From Desulfoscipio geothermicus (GTDB taxonomy: Bacteria > Bacillota > Desulfotomaculia > Desulfotomaculales > Desulfallaceae): a DNA stretch of 64,000 nucleotides. The stretch covers positions 186,001-250,000 of the forward strand of contig JAENZP010000001.1 of assembly GCA_016841205.1 (NCBI GenBank), in the 5' to 3' direction. The stretch's first letter is position 1; the number at the start of each line of letters is the position of its first letter. A program made the translations under genes and the position numbers. Of this stretch, positions 35,801-43,287 are shown piece after piece. Below the pieces are notes generated by a model. The model ran no database searches. It worked only from the letters and a program-made list of their open reading frames with translations, and was not told where the DNA came from.

Positions 35801-35966
35801 CATTGTTATAGCCTTTGGATTAACTTTCTCAACCCTTATTACCTTGGTTTTGGTACCTGTTGTGTATGCTATTTTTGATGACCTGGGAAATAAAATAAGC
35901 AAACGGTTTTCAAACATCTTATTGTTAATGCAAAACATCATGTCTCGTAAACATCATGTCTCGTAA
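32820..35966 (+). CDS. RND (AcrB/HAE1-like) efflux transporter
   Basis: A 1048-residue proton-driven exporter with 12 predicted helices, two large extracytoplasmic loops, an N-terminal FSVERPVAISMLILAVVF, and the conserved GxxxGxxVDFSIVVLESI helix 4 region where one of the proton-relay Asp residues sits. A second half ends with PLRPILMT-like IRLRPILMTTLCT. GTG start, overlapping the fusion-protein stop by four bases. Exports hydrophobic or lipid-like compounds; specificity unknown. Divergent from the two-component genes at 29.1-31.3 kb. Confidence 0.93.
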   Translation: MKIANFSVERPVAISMLILAVVFIGLYALPNLGVALMPDMDMPMVTISTSYEGAAPAEVEKTITKIIESAVSSVSGVKEISSTSSTGNSMVMVQFNYGVDLDDKVNDLRGKVDSVRKSLPDDAGSPTISKMDPNSQAIMTYSLSGGTLVKMKEIAENTIEPALERVEGVSSVSISGGKEREIQVKLNRTKMDAYGLTIQQVSEAISGGDITGTAGTIVRGSSEISIRVMNEFDSLDIIKNVQISVPDSSENYVPLSDIADVVDSFKEVSTITYVDDNESLSISVMKTSDGNTVQVAKLVREQVTSLSQTLPEGIKLSIVSDTSTTINDTIKSVAEHGALGGILAVIILFLFLRSPRSTAVVAITLPIALIGTFSAMYFSNVTINMLSLGGLLLGIGSLVDFSIVVLESIYRKRQEGFDIISAAKVGTAEVGTAVMASAASQIVVFLPVVFVSGIASMIFKPLALTVSFSHACALFGALTLVPMMASKMLKNVPAPQDFQYQKGTKNPVTIFGYGLQKLTSAYKSTLSWALGNRKKVVAGTILLFFLSMACIPLIGIEFMSSMDERGVNVTIEMPTGTKLEATQEKAKEIDALSQKALSSGIKTTHITVGGGRNPFSGTSESNNATIEYKLKSTDQYKLTASEATEKVRLALSDVVGATITVAAESGAMGMSSSAVDVIIRGDDLDALTELGNEAVDIIKGVSGTRNVSSSLSNNIQLQVEVDREKAARYGLSVSQILSVIKTAFGGSTVGSLHTGDDTVDITLTFPDDFAQTESNLASLALVSSSGVQVPVSDVASIAIKNSPQEISRSNQNREVEITADVSGIDSGSVNNDVQEKLAAMSLPQGYTIDFSGERRNMNESFSSLGIALILAIVLVFMVMAAQFESLFQPFIIMFSLPPTFIGAVIGLGLTGTRLNIMSLIGGIMLVGIVLNNAIVLVDYINTLRKRGVERNEAILQAGPIRLRPILMTTLCTVGALMPMAVGSGSGNEIMKPMAIVIAFGLTFSTLITLVLVPVVYAIFDDLGNKISKRFSNILLLMQNIMSRKHHVS

Positions 35967-36073
35967 ATATAATGTCCATTGCTGCTAGCTTATTCATCTG
36001 TCCAAAAAGCCAGTACTCTGGTAAGCCTGCTGGTTGAGATGGTAAAACTTACACTCTTTATTTGTTGCTCTGA

Positions 36074-36270
36074 GGAGGTAAGGACGATGCACTAGCCGCT
36101 ATTCTTTGTTCTATTGCGCACGAATTAACACATTATTTTCAATAGATAAATGATATTAAGCTAACTGAACTTGGTGAAGAAAGACAGGCAACAAGATAAG
36201 GATGTCTCATTGGTTGAAGAATATTCTGAAACTAGAGATTATGTCAGGAGGTATCCATTTTTGAGTAGCA
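36074..36270 (+). pseudogene. Fragment of a HExxH zinc metallopeptidase
   Basis: The plus frame reads DDALAAILCSIAHELTHYFQ, then TAG where Trp is expected, then INDIKLTELGEERQATR and a stop; a shifted frame continues SLVEEYSETRDYVRRYPFL. HELTHYFQ is a typical zinc-peptidase helix. There is no start codon and there are two stops, so it is a relic. Nothing else was seen between 35967 and 36383 apart from a weak AAAACCC/GGGTTTT hairpin (36276-36311). Confidence 0.5.
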
Positions 36271-36383
36271 CAATAAAAACCCTATATTACTTAACGTAAA
36301 AATCGGGTTTTAAAACTACCCAATAATGTCTTAGCGTACGATTTTCACGTTTTTTCAGCGCTTCCCCTTAACAGATTTACCTA

Positions 36384-37268
36384 TTAATTTATTTTACATT
36401 TTTGCTGCTTTTTTAATGCTTCACGAGTTTTGGGGCCAGCATCACCATTACCAAGCCCAGCATTAGTGACAATTGCATCAATTGCATCCCACGTTTTTGA
36501 ATATGCAAGTCCATCCGTACCGTATGTATCTGCTTCAGTCTCTTTCACGCCACAATCATAGCCGGCATGGATTAGGTGCCACTGAAACCATCGTGCGGCT
36601 TCACCGGTAAAATTTTTGCGGTGAGGAATAGTTTCTGACGGCTCAGAATAAGGACATCCCCGTTTTAGATTCGGAAAGCCCCTATAGCAGTAATTCATGT
36701 CTATACCTATGGAAGTGATCCCGTCCATACTTCCCTTATCAGAGTACTGCCACAAATCATAGTGACCTTTATAGGTCGGTTTGGTATTATATTCGGCCAG
36801 CCAAATTATCACATCATTCGGAAGTTTATTGACATTCAGATGGTTGATCAACCAGTATTTATTTGCATAGATTCCAGGTTTGAATCCGGCCTTGCGAATT
36901 CGGTCAAGTGCTTTTATAGCGTACGCTGTAATTTTTTCTATAGACAATGCTCCCAATGGTGGCTTAAATTTTGGGTCGGTTTCCTCAAAATCAATGAAAG
37001 CCGGAAATTCCAACTTTTTGCCGGCCAATTTTGATAGAAAGTTATCAACCTCTTTATGGTGTTTGGCTTCATCACCGTAGTAAAAATAGTGATAGGCTCC
37101 AATCGGAATACCGACTCGCTTAGCCTCGGCATAATTTCGCTCCCACTGTTCGTCGGTGTCATTCATGCCATGAGTTGACTTAACGATGACAAAATCAACC
37201 TTTCCCTTGAGCTTGTCCCAATCAATTTTACCCTGGTATTTTGATACATCTATACCCTTTAGTGGCAT
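36384..37268 (-). CDS. GH25 lysozyme (muramidase) with C-terminal peptidoglycan-binding-like region
   Basis: A 294-residue protein. Residues 1-190 are a GH25 domain: GIDVSKYQGKIDW supplies the first catalytic Asp, FIDFEET the Asp/Glu pair, and DLWQYSDKG with IDMNY the C-terminal strand. Residues 215-294 resemble a peptidoglycan-binding module (WFQWHLIHAGYDCG, GDAGPKTREALKKQQ). It cleaves the N-acetylmuramic acid-GlcNAc bond. No signal peptide is visible, which is common for phage- or spore-linked GH25 enzymes. ATG at 37268 has GAGGG six bases upstream. Confidence 0.9.
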   Translation of the reverse strand: MPLKGIDVSKYQGKIDWDKLKGKVDFVIVKSTHGMNDTDEQWERNYAEAKRVGIPIGAYHYFYYGDEAKHHKEVDNFLSKLAGKKLEFPAFIDFEETDPKFKPPLGALSIEKITAYAIKALDRIRKAGFKPGIYANKYWLINHLNVNKLPNDVIIWLAEYNTKPTYKGHYDLWQYSDKGSMDGITSIGIDMNYCYRGFPNLKRGCPYSEPSETIPHRKNFTGEAARWFQWHLIHAGYDCGVKETEADTYGTDGLAYSKTWDAIDAIVTNAGLGNGDAGPKTREALKKQQKCKIN

Positions 37269-37456
37269 AATTATCCCTCTTATCACCTTGATAGTTTATT
37301 TACCTACTCAATTAAAATTCACCAGCTATTTATCTTTTAAATATCCATTTTATAAAATGGTGGATGTTTTTTTATTATTTTAATATAACATAAAATTTCA
37401 AATTGTCTATAAGTTATGTTTTATATAGATAACCTCGTTAAATTTAGTGTACGGAT

Positions 37457-38662
37457 TTACTTCTCGAATCGTAATGCTTCTATAGGATCCATATTCGCAG
37501 CTTTGTTAGCCGGATAAAAACCAAAAAAGATACCAATAACTGCCGAAAAGCCTACGGATAGCAGTACCGAGAATATCGTAACCGATGTAGGCCACCCAAA
37601 GATGACGGAGATGATATATGACCCGGCAATGCCAATTAGAATTCCAGTTATCCCACCGAGCAAGCAAAGCACCAGGGCTTCAATCAGAAATTGATTGCGA
37701 ATATTGCTGAAGGTGGCTCCTAACGCCATGCGCAGCCCAATTTCTCTGGTTCTTTCAGTAACGGAAACTAACATTATATTCATAGTTCCTATCCCGCCTA
37801 CCAATAGGGAAACGGCTGCCACACTGGCCAGGAGCAGTGTCATAATGGCAGTGGTGTTTTCGGCGGTTTCTTGAACAGAAGTTAGATTACGCACCTGGAA
37901 GTCATCATCCACACCAACCAGGCGATGTCTCTCTCTTAACAGTGATTCTATATTGCTTTGAACATAATCCATACTTTCCGGTGACTGGGTTTGTACATTG
38001 ATCATACGGATATAATTTACACCCATTAACCTTTTTTGAGCTGTGGTGACCGGTATGTATATTGTGTCATCCTGATCCTGACCCATCATAGCAGCTCCTT
38101 TTGCCGTAAGAACCCCCACCACAGTAAAGGGAAGTTTATTAATCCTGATGGTTAATCCCACCGGATTGACGCCGGACGGGAAAAGGTTATCAGCCACAGT
38201 TTTGCCTAAAACTGCTACCACGGATGTTCCCTGCACATCATCCTTTGTGAAAAATGACCCTATACGGACCGGCCAATTTTTAATCAATTGCATTTCAGGG
38301 GAAGTGCCGACAACCTGGGACGTCCAAGTTTGGCTGGTGTATTCTATAGTGGCGTTGGTACTTAACTCGGGGGCCACATAGTTAACCATTCTTAGTTCGG
38401 CAATGGCCTCAGCATCGTCCAAGGTCAGTGTGTTAACGCTACCCCCGGCCCCCCGCACAGGCCCCTGTCCAAAGTTGGGGGAAACCATCAACATATTAGA
38501 TCCCATGCTGGCTATTGCACTAGAAATCTGTTTGCCGGCACCTTGTCCCACAGAGATCATAACAATAACAGCGGATACACCGATGACAATACCAAGCATA
38601 GTTAGAGAGGATCTTAATTTATTTGACTTAAGGCCGTTTATAGCCAGAAGGAAATTGGTCAT
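37457..38662 (-). CDS. MacB/FtsX-type ABC efflux permease, locus A
   Basis: A 401-residue MacB-like permease: first helix after NKLRSSLTMLGIVIGVSAVI, a large extracytoplasmic domain (about 45-280), then three C-terminal helices with the GTMNIMLVSVTERTREIGLRMALGA motif and the usual ending NKAANMDPIEALRFEK. ATG at 38662 has GAGG ten bases upstream; TTG at 38671 is also possible. Works with the ATPase gene just upstream. A close paralogue is at 48389-49594. Confidence 0.9.
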   Translation of the reverse strand: MTNFLLAINGLKSNKLRSSLTMLGIVIGVSAVIVMISVGQGAGKQISSAIASMGSNMLMVSPNFGQGPVRGAGGSVNTLTLDDAEAIAELRMVNYVAPELSTNATIEYTSQTWTSQVVGTSPEMQLIKNWPVRIGSFFTKDDVQGTSVVAVLGKTVADNLFPSGVNPVGLTIRINKLPFTVVGVLTAKGAAMMGQDQDDTIYIPVTTAQKRLMGVNYIRMINVQTQSPESMDYVQSNIESLLRERHRLVGVDDDFQVRNLTSVQETAENTTAIMTLLLASVAAVSLLVGGIGTMNIMLVSVTERTREIGLRMALGATFSNIRNQFLIEALVLCLLGGITGILIGIAGSYIISVIFGWPTSVTIFSVLLSVGFSAVIGIFFGFYPANKAANMDPIEALRFEK

Positions 38663-38667
38663 TAAAT

Positions 38668-39423
38668 TCAAGCCTCAACATCCCTTTCCTTCTCTAAATT
38701 TGCCAAATCTTCAGCAGCATTTCTTTGATTCAATAATAAGGTATCGTCTACAATTTTACCGTCTTTGATATTAATTAAGCGGCGGCAATAATGGGCAATA
38801 TCTTTTTCATGAGTAACCATAACCACAGTAATACCTTTTTCAAGGTTGAGCCTTTGGATTACTGAAACAATTTCTATGCTTGTTTTTGAATCAAGGGCAC
38901 CCGTGGGTTCATCGGCAAGTATCAAAGTAGGATTATTTACCAATGCCCGGGCAATAGCCACTCTTTGCTGCTGGCCGCCCGAAATTTGACCGGGATAGTG
39001 GTTTATATATTTTGACAATTTGACCCAATCGAGAGCCTCTTTGGCCCTGTTTACCATGTCTTTCTTAGTGACTCCGGCATAGATCATCGGCAATTGGATA
39101 TTGTCCAATACGGATACATTTCCTAATAGGTTAAAACCTTGAAATACAAAACCAATCCTATTGCTGCGAATAGCAGCCAGTTGATCTTTATTTAACTGGG
39201 AAACATTTTCACCGTCTAGATAGTAAATTCCCCCGGTAGGTCTTTCTAAACAGCCCATAATATTCAGCAAAGTACTCTTCCCTGAACCGGAAGCACCCAT
39301 AACAGCTACCATTTCTCCATTTTGAATATCTAGACTTATACCGTTTAATGCATGAACTTTTGTTACTCCCATTTGATATACTTTTTCAATATCTTCCATC
39401 ATAATAGCTGTTTTACCGGACAC
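38668..39423 (-). CDS. MacB/LolD-type ABC ATPase, locus A
   Basis: A 251-residue ATPase with Walker A GASGSGKST (residue 40), Q-loop [17 protein letters not shown], signature [15 protein letters not shown], Walker [12 protein letters not shown] and VMVTHEKD. It powers mechanotransmission by the FtsX-type permease encoded downstream. The C-terminal tail has about 25 extra residues over LolD. Confidence 0.92.
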   Translation of the reverse strand: MSGKTAIMMEDIEKVYQMGVTKVHALNGISLDIQNGEMVAVMGASGSGKSTLLNIMGCLERPTGGIYYLDGENVSQLNKDQLAAIRSNRIGFVFQGFNLLGNVSVLDNIQLPMIYAGVTKKDMVNRAKEALDWVKLSKYINHYPGQISGGQQQRVAIARALVNNPTLILADEPTGALDSKTSIEIVSVIQRLNLEKGITVVMVTHEKDIAHYCRRLINIKDGKIVDDTLLLNQRNAAEDLANLEKERDVEA

Positions 39424-39494
39424 AGCTCATCACCACCCGATCTGCTTAAAGATCACAGCATAGCAATATATAGTCATTTTCACCAATATTTTGT

Positions 39495-40973
39495 TTAACG
39501 TCTTGCTCCTCCAGTACGCATCATACCCATACCCCCGGCACCTGACATCAGTTGGTTACCTCCCCGATTGCTTACAGCACTGATATCCTGACCGAGTGAT
39601 CCAACAATTACTTTCTCACCTATATTAAGGCCTTCAATAACTTCATAATTTTTTAGATCCGATAAACCCAGCACCACCTGCCGAAGCATAGGCTTGCCGG
39701 ATTTATCCAGGACGACAACTACATCCTGCTGTTTCTGCATAGTTTTCTTATCCAAGGCACCACCGAAACTATCAAGGTTGGGCTGTGCATTATTGCTCGA
39801 ACTTGAACTGTTCGGGCGATTGCTGCTAACGCTATTCAGTTCACTGTTTAGCTTCATATTATTTTGATAACTGGCCCCATATGTTACTGCGCCCTTAGGT
39901 ACAGTAAGAACATTCTCCTGTCTTTTAACAATAATGTTCACATTTGCGGGCATTCCAGCCATTAACCCAGTTTGTTTGTCATCCAGTTGAATAACTGCAT
40001 CATAAAGCTGCACGTTTGACTCTGTATACGCCTGGGGGGAAATACTTCTTACTTTGCCGGTAAAGGTTTTTTCTGGAAAAGAATTAACCGTAAATTCCGC
40101 CTGTTGGCCAACTTTTAGTTTGCCAATATCGGACTCATTCACCTGGGCTTTAGCCTGTAAGGTTTCTGATATGATATCTATAAAACCGCCCCCGCTGGTA
40201 TTATTATTATTGGCCGTGGCCCGCTGTCCCTCTGCGCCGTTTATAGCGCTTACAATGCCATTCATGGGACTAAACAACTTTGATTCATACAAATCTTTTT
40301 CTGCCATTTGAAACTGGGCGCGGCTGCTCTCGACCTGGGCAGTGGCCGCCTCAATTTCTTCCGGGCGACTACCCGCCTTAAGCAGTTTCAAAGATTCCTC
40401 AGCTTGCTTTAGATTAGCATCGGCGTTGTTATATTCATACTTTATTTGGTCGAAATCGGCCTGGGCTAGATATCCTTGCTTAAGCAGTTGTTCATTACGC
40501 TCAAAATTTGTTTTAGCAAGCTCATAGCTCGCCCTGGCCGCGCTGACCTTAGCTTCGGCCTGAGCCACTTCCTCCGGCCTGGCACTGTTTTTTTGTAGCT
40601 TAAGGTTGGCTTCGGCTGATTTTAAACTTGCTGATGCCTGGGTTACCTCAGCCTGCAAGTTTGCTGTATCTTGTTCAGCTAGCAGTTGACCGGCGGTCAC
40701 GTGATCGCCCAGTTTAACGTGTATCTTTTTAATTATTTCTGAGTTTTTAAAGCTTAACGATACCGTATTTACGGGCTCGACTATGCCATTAGCCGAGATA
40801 GTGTTGGAGATAGTACCCTTTTGGACAATTTCAGTTATGTAATTACCCTCTGTCGCTTTAGCTCCTCCCCAAAAATAAAAACCAGTGAGCACAGCTATGA
40901 CAATTGCCAATGCACCAATAATTACCTTTTTATTGTAAAATAGTTTGGACATTAAATCTGACATGGTTAACAT
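39495..40973 (-). CDS. MacA/HlyD-type periplasmic adaptor, locus A
   Basis: A 492-residue adaptor with one N-terminal membrane helix (VIIGALAIVIAVLTGFYFWGG), paired lipoyl motifs (IHVKLGDHVTAGQLLAEQD; SPMNGIVSAINGAEGQRA), a long alpha-helical hairpin rich in Ala/Glu, and a beta-barrel. Between the barrel and membrane-proximal domain there is a Ser/Asn-rich insert (NRPNSSSSSNNAQPN). It ends in a Gly/Met-rich tail. GGGGAGG lies six bases before the ATG. First gene of a MacA-ATPase-permease operon for export of a peptide, lipid or glycan. Confidence 0.9.
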   Translation of the reverse strand: MLTMSDLMSKLFYNKKVIIGALAIVIAVLTGFYFWGGAKATEGNYITEIVQKGTISNTISANGIVEPVNTVSLSFKNSEIIKKIHVKLGDHVTAGQLLAEQDTANLQAEVTQASASLKSAEANLKLQKNSARPEEVAQAEAKVSAARASYELAKTNFERNEQLLKQGYLAQADFDQIKYEYNNADANLKQAEESLKLLKAGSRPEEIEAATAQVESSRAQFQMAEKDLYESKLFSPMNGIVSAINGAEGQRATANNNNTSGGGFIDIISETLQAKAQVNESDIGKLKVGQQAEFTVNSFPEKTFTGKVRSISPQAYTESNVQLYDAVIQLDDKQTGLMAGMPANVNIIVKRQENVLTVPKGAVTYGASYQNNMKLNSELNSVSSNRPNSSSSSNNAQPNLDSFGGALDKKTMQKQQDVVVVLDKSGKPMLRQVVLGLSDLKNYEVIEGLNIGEKVIVGSLGQDISAVSNRGGNQLMSGAGGMGMMRTGGARR

Positions 40974-41139
40974 GGTAATCCTCCCCTGGATCTTAAATAT
41001 TCTTCTGATTTATTTCATTACCTTTAGGGATGCCAGTAATAATACCCTTATTTAAAAAACTTGATACTATTATATATGTAAAATTACAAATAAATATAAA
41101 AACATTATGGTTAATTATGGTAAATACTATAATTACATT

Positions 41140-41176
41140 AAAAAAAGCCAGATCCTCCAGCAAGTAAGATCTGGTT
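41140..41176 (-). terminator. Rho-independent terminator after PepSY gene
   Basis: On the minus strand AACCAGATC pairs with GATCTGGCT (41146-41154 and 41168-41176) and is followed by seven T residues (complement of 41140-41146). It lies 40 bases beyond the PepSY-type gene. Confidence 0.8.
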
Positions 41177-41215
41177 TCTAATAATAGTTGGTAAATATGA
41201 TTGATAACTATTCTG

Positions 41216-41611
41216 TCATTTAGCTCCCCGTACTTTTAAAGCCCTAATTGACATTATCATTCCTGTTACCGTTAGTATGATTAACCCAATAGCTACAATA
41301 TCAAGCAATAGTGACACATCAGTATTGCCTATCCTTCCAGTATGAAGACTTTTAACAATGCCAAGTATATTCTTTCCCTGACCAGCTGGTCCAAAATGCA
41401 TATCTGACCCTATTTCTTCCTCTTCAATGTCTTCTACTGCTATGGCTTGCCCCATACCCTGATTTCTATGCATTTCTCGTTGTTCAGGAACTGTGTTATT
41501 GATACCCATAAGCCACGGCTCAACCATTAGTAGTCCCGTGATAGCCTCAATAAGTATTAATAAAGAGGTAAATAAACCAATCCATAAATGAAGATTTCGA
41601 ATCTTTCTCAT
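41216..41611 (-). CDS. PepSY-associated TM helix family protein
   Basis: A 131-residue small membrane protein: helix 1 (LHLWIGLFTSLLILIEAITGLLM), a soluble middle with acidic run EDIEEEEIGSD, a LHTGRIG motif and helix 2 (LLLDIVAIGLIILTVTGMIM). The HxWxG...LHTGR pattern matches PepSY-TM iron-reductase-like proteins, here in a minimal form without the four-helix core. Possibly involved in membrane redox or metal handling. ATG at 41611 has AGGAGG eight bases upstream; TTG at 41614 also possible. Confidence 0.65.
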   Translation of the reverse strand: MRKIRNLHLWIGLFTSLLILIEAITGLLMVEPWLMGINNTVPEQREMHRNQGMGQAIAVEDIEEEEIGSDMHFGPAGQGKNILGIVKSLHTGRIGNTDVSLLLDIVAIGLIILTVTGMIMSIRALKVRGAK

Positions 41612-41845
41612 CAACTTTTCCTCCTGGATACTCTTACTTTAAGTATACCATGCATATTTTAAACAATTATCAAAAAAAATGAACTTACTGTCAATCCCAT
41701 ATTTCGATATCCCTGACTGCATAGCTTTTTTTACAATCTACTGAATTGCCGGTTTGCAAAATTAGCAGCATTTCTTTTGGCTTGGCTTTGGTGGCCGGCA
41801 AAAATTTTTTTTCCGACCAGTACGGGGATTATTGTTTTTAGATTT

Positions 41846-42253
41846 TTATGCAATTCCACTTCTTGCTTTTGTAAATACCCATAGTCGGCTTGCCGTAAAG
41901 TTAAGAGCTGCGCCTCCCCCTGTTGCCAAAATTTTGCCAAACAACAGCTCCAAATGATATACATCCTGTAATATGAAAAGCAAGCCTGATGCTACCAGCA
42001 AGGAAAGCCCGTTCACGATTATAAACTTGGCAGCCTCCAAAACGTTATATCTATTTTTGACCTTGAACGTCCACTTGCGGTTAAAATAGAAACTGGTAAA
42101 TACACCGCTCGAATAGGAAATCGCCTGGGCAATCAGGTACGGCACCCCACCCCAGGTAAGCAGAAAAAAGGCCGTAAAGTCCACAACCGTATTCCCTAAC
42201 CCTACGACACTAAAACGCATAAACTGGATAACCCTGTGCTTATCGTTGAACAT
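41846..42253 (-). CDS. GtrA-family flippase-like membrane protein
   Basis: A 135-residue four-helix GtrA protein (FMRFSVVGLGNTVVDFTAFF, YFNRKWTFKVK, ASRLWVFTKA). GtrA proteins are thought to flip polyprenyl-linked sugars made by a partner GT2 enzyme. It overlaps the GT2 gene end by 14 bases, and GAGGA lies eight bases before the ATG at 42253. Confidence 0.87.
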   Translation of the reverse strand: MFNDKHRVIQFMRFSVVGLGNTVVDFTAFFLLTWGGVPYLIAQAISYSSGVFTSFYFNRKWTFKVKNRYNVLEAAKFIIVNGLSLLVASGLLFILQDVYHLELLFGKILATGGGAALNFTASRLWVFTKARSGIA

Positions 42254-43220
42254 ACCATTTTTCCTCATCCGCCCTTAAATGCTTTACTTTATGCTGTTTG
42301 CTTCTGAGAATATAGAGCGGGCGGTTTTTGGTTTCCTCATAAATTCTGCCGACATATTCGCCCAAAACCCCTAAGAGGATCAAGATAACGCCGTTTAGCA
42401 ATAACGAACAAGCGATAAGCGACGTCCATCCGGCAACTGTGCTGTTGGTAAATAATTTCTGTCCTAAAGAAATAACCAAATAGATAAAACTCCCCAGCGA
42501 GACAGCCAAACCAAGATAGCTGGCCAATTTTAACGGTTTATAAGAAAAAGATGTAATCCCGTCCAACGAGAAACGAAGCATTTTTTTCAACGGATATTTG
42601 GTTTCTCCTGCAAACCGCTCATCACGAACGTACTCAATGGCTGTTTGACGAAAGCCCACCCAACTGACCAAGCCGCGAACAAAGCGGTTTCGCTCACGGA
42701 TGCTGCGCATAGCATTGCACACCTTACGGTCGATCAGACGAAAGTCGCCGGTGTCAATAGGTATATTGACATCCGAAAGTATACGAAGAGTACGATAGAA
42801 TATAGCAGCAGTCCATTTTTTAAACAGCGACTCTCCTTTTCGTTTTGAACGTTTCGCAAAAACAACTTCATAGCCCTCTTTCCACTTTTCTACCATTTGC
42901 GGTATTACCTCGGGTGGGTCCTGCAAATCGGCGTCGATAATCACGATAGCGTCACCACGCGCATGATCCAGGCCCGCGGTAATGGCAATTTGATGCCCGA
43001 AGTTCCTGGAGAAATCAAGCATTTGCACACATTGATCCAACTCGGAAAAGCCTTCAATTATTTTCGCTGTTTGATCCAGGCTACCATCGTTAACAAACAA
43101 CAATTCATAAGGCTCACCTAGGCTTTTCATGACCCGGGTCAACCTGTGATAGGTTTCATGCAGCACGGCCTCTTCGTTATAGACCGGAATGATAATGGTA
43201 TAACGAATATTCCTTTGCAT
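42240..43220 (-). CDS. GT2 glycosyltransferase, GtrB/dolichol-phosphate-mannose-synthase-like
   Basis: A 326-residue membrane-anchored GT2: IIPVYNEEAVLHETY start, the nucleotide-binding DADLQDPPEV, SRNFGHQIAITAG, and two C-terminal helices (about 230-300). It transfers a sugar from a nucleotide donor to a polyprenyl phosphate on the cytoplasmic face. With GtrA downstream and a GT39 gene upstream it forms a three-step set: make, flip, and use a lipid-linked sugar to glycosylate a cell-wall polymer or protein. The order resembles the Bacillus ykcC-ykcB pair. Confidence 0.88.
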   Translation of the reverse strand: MQRNIRYTIIIPVYNEEAVLHETYHRLTRVMKSLGEPYELLFVNDGSLDQTAKIIEGFSELDQCVQMLDFSRNFGHQIAITAGLDHARGDAIVIIDADLQDPPEVIPQMVEKWKEGYEVVFAKRSKRKGESLFKKWTAAIFYRTLRILSDVNIPIDTGDFRLIDRKVCNAMRSIRERNRFVRGLVSWVGFRQTAIEYVRDERFAGETKYPLKKMLRFSLDGITSFSYKPLKLASYLGLAVSLGSFIYLVISLGQKLFTNSTVAGWTSLIACSLLLNGVILILLGVLGEYVGRIYEETKNRPLYILRSKQHKVKHLRADEEKWYVQR

Positions 43221-43287
43221 AACATCTCTTCCTTTTTTTATTTGCTTTAAGTTTAATCTTTATTTATACACTCGAAATGCATCTTCA

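Noticed and set aside
41731-41964. 77-codon minus-strand frame at the end of the GtrA gene
   Set aside because: Mostly overlaps GtrA coding in another frame and lacks a plausible start signal.
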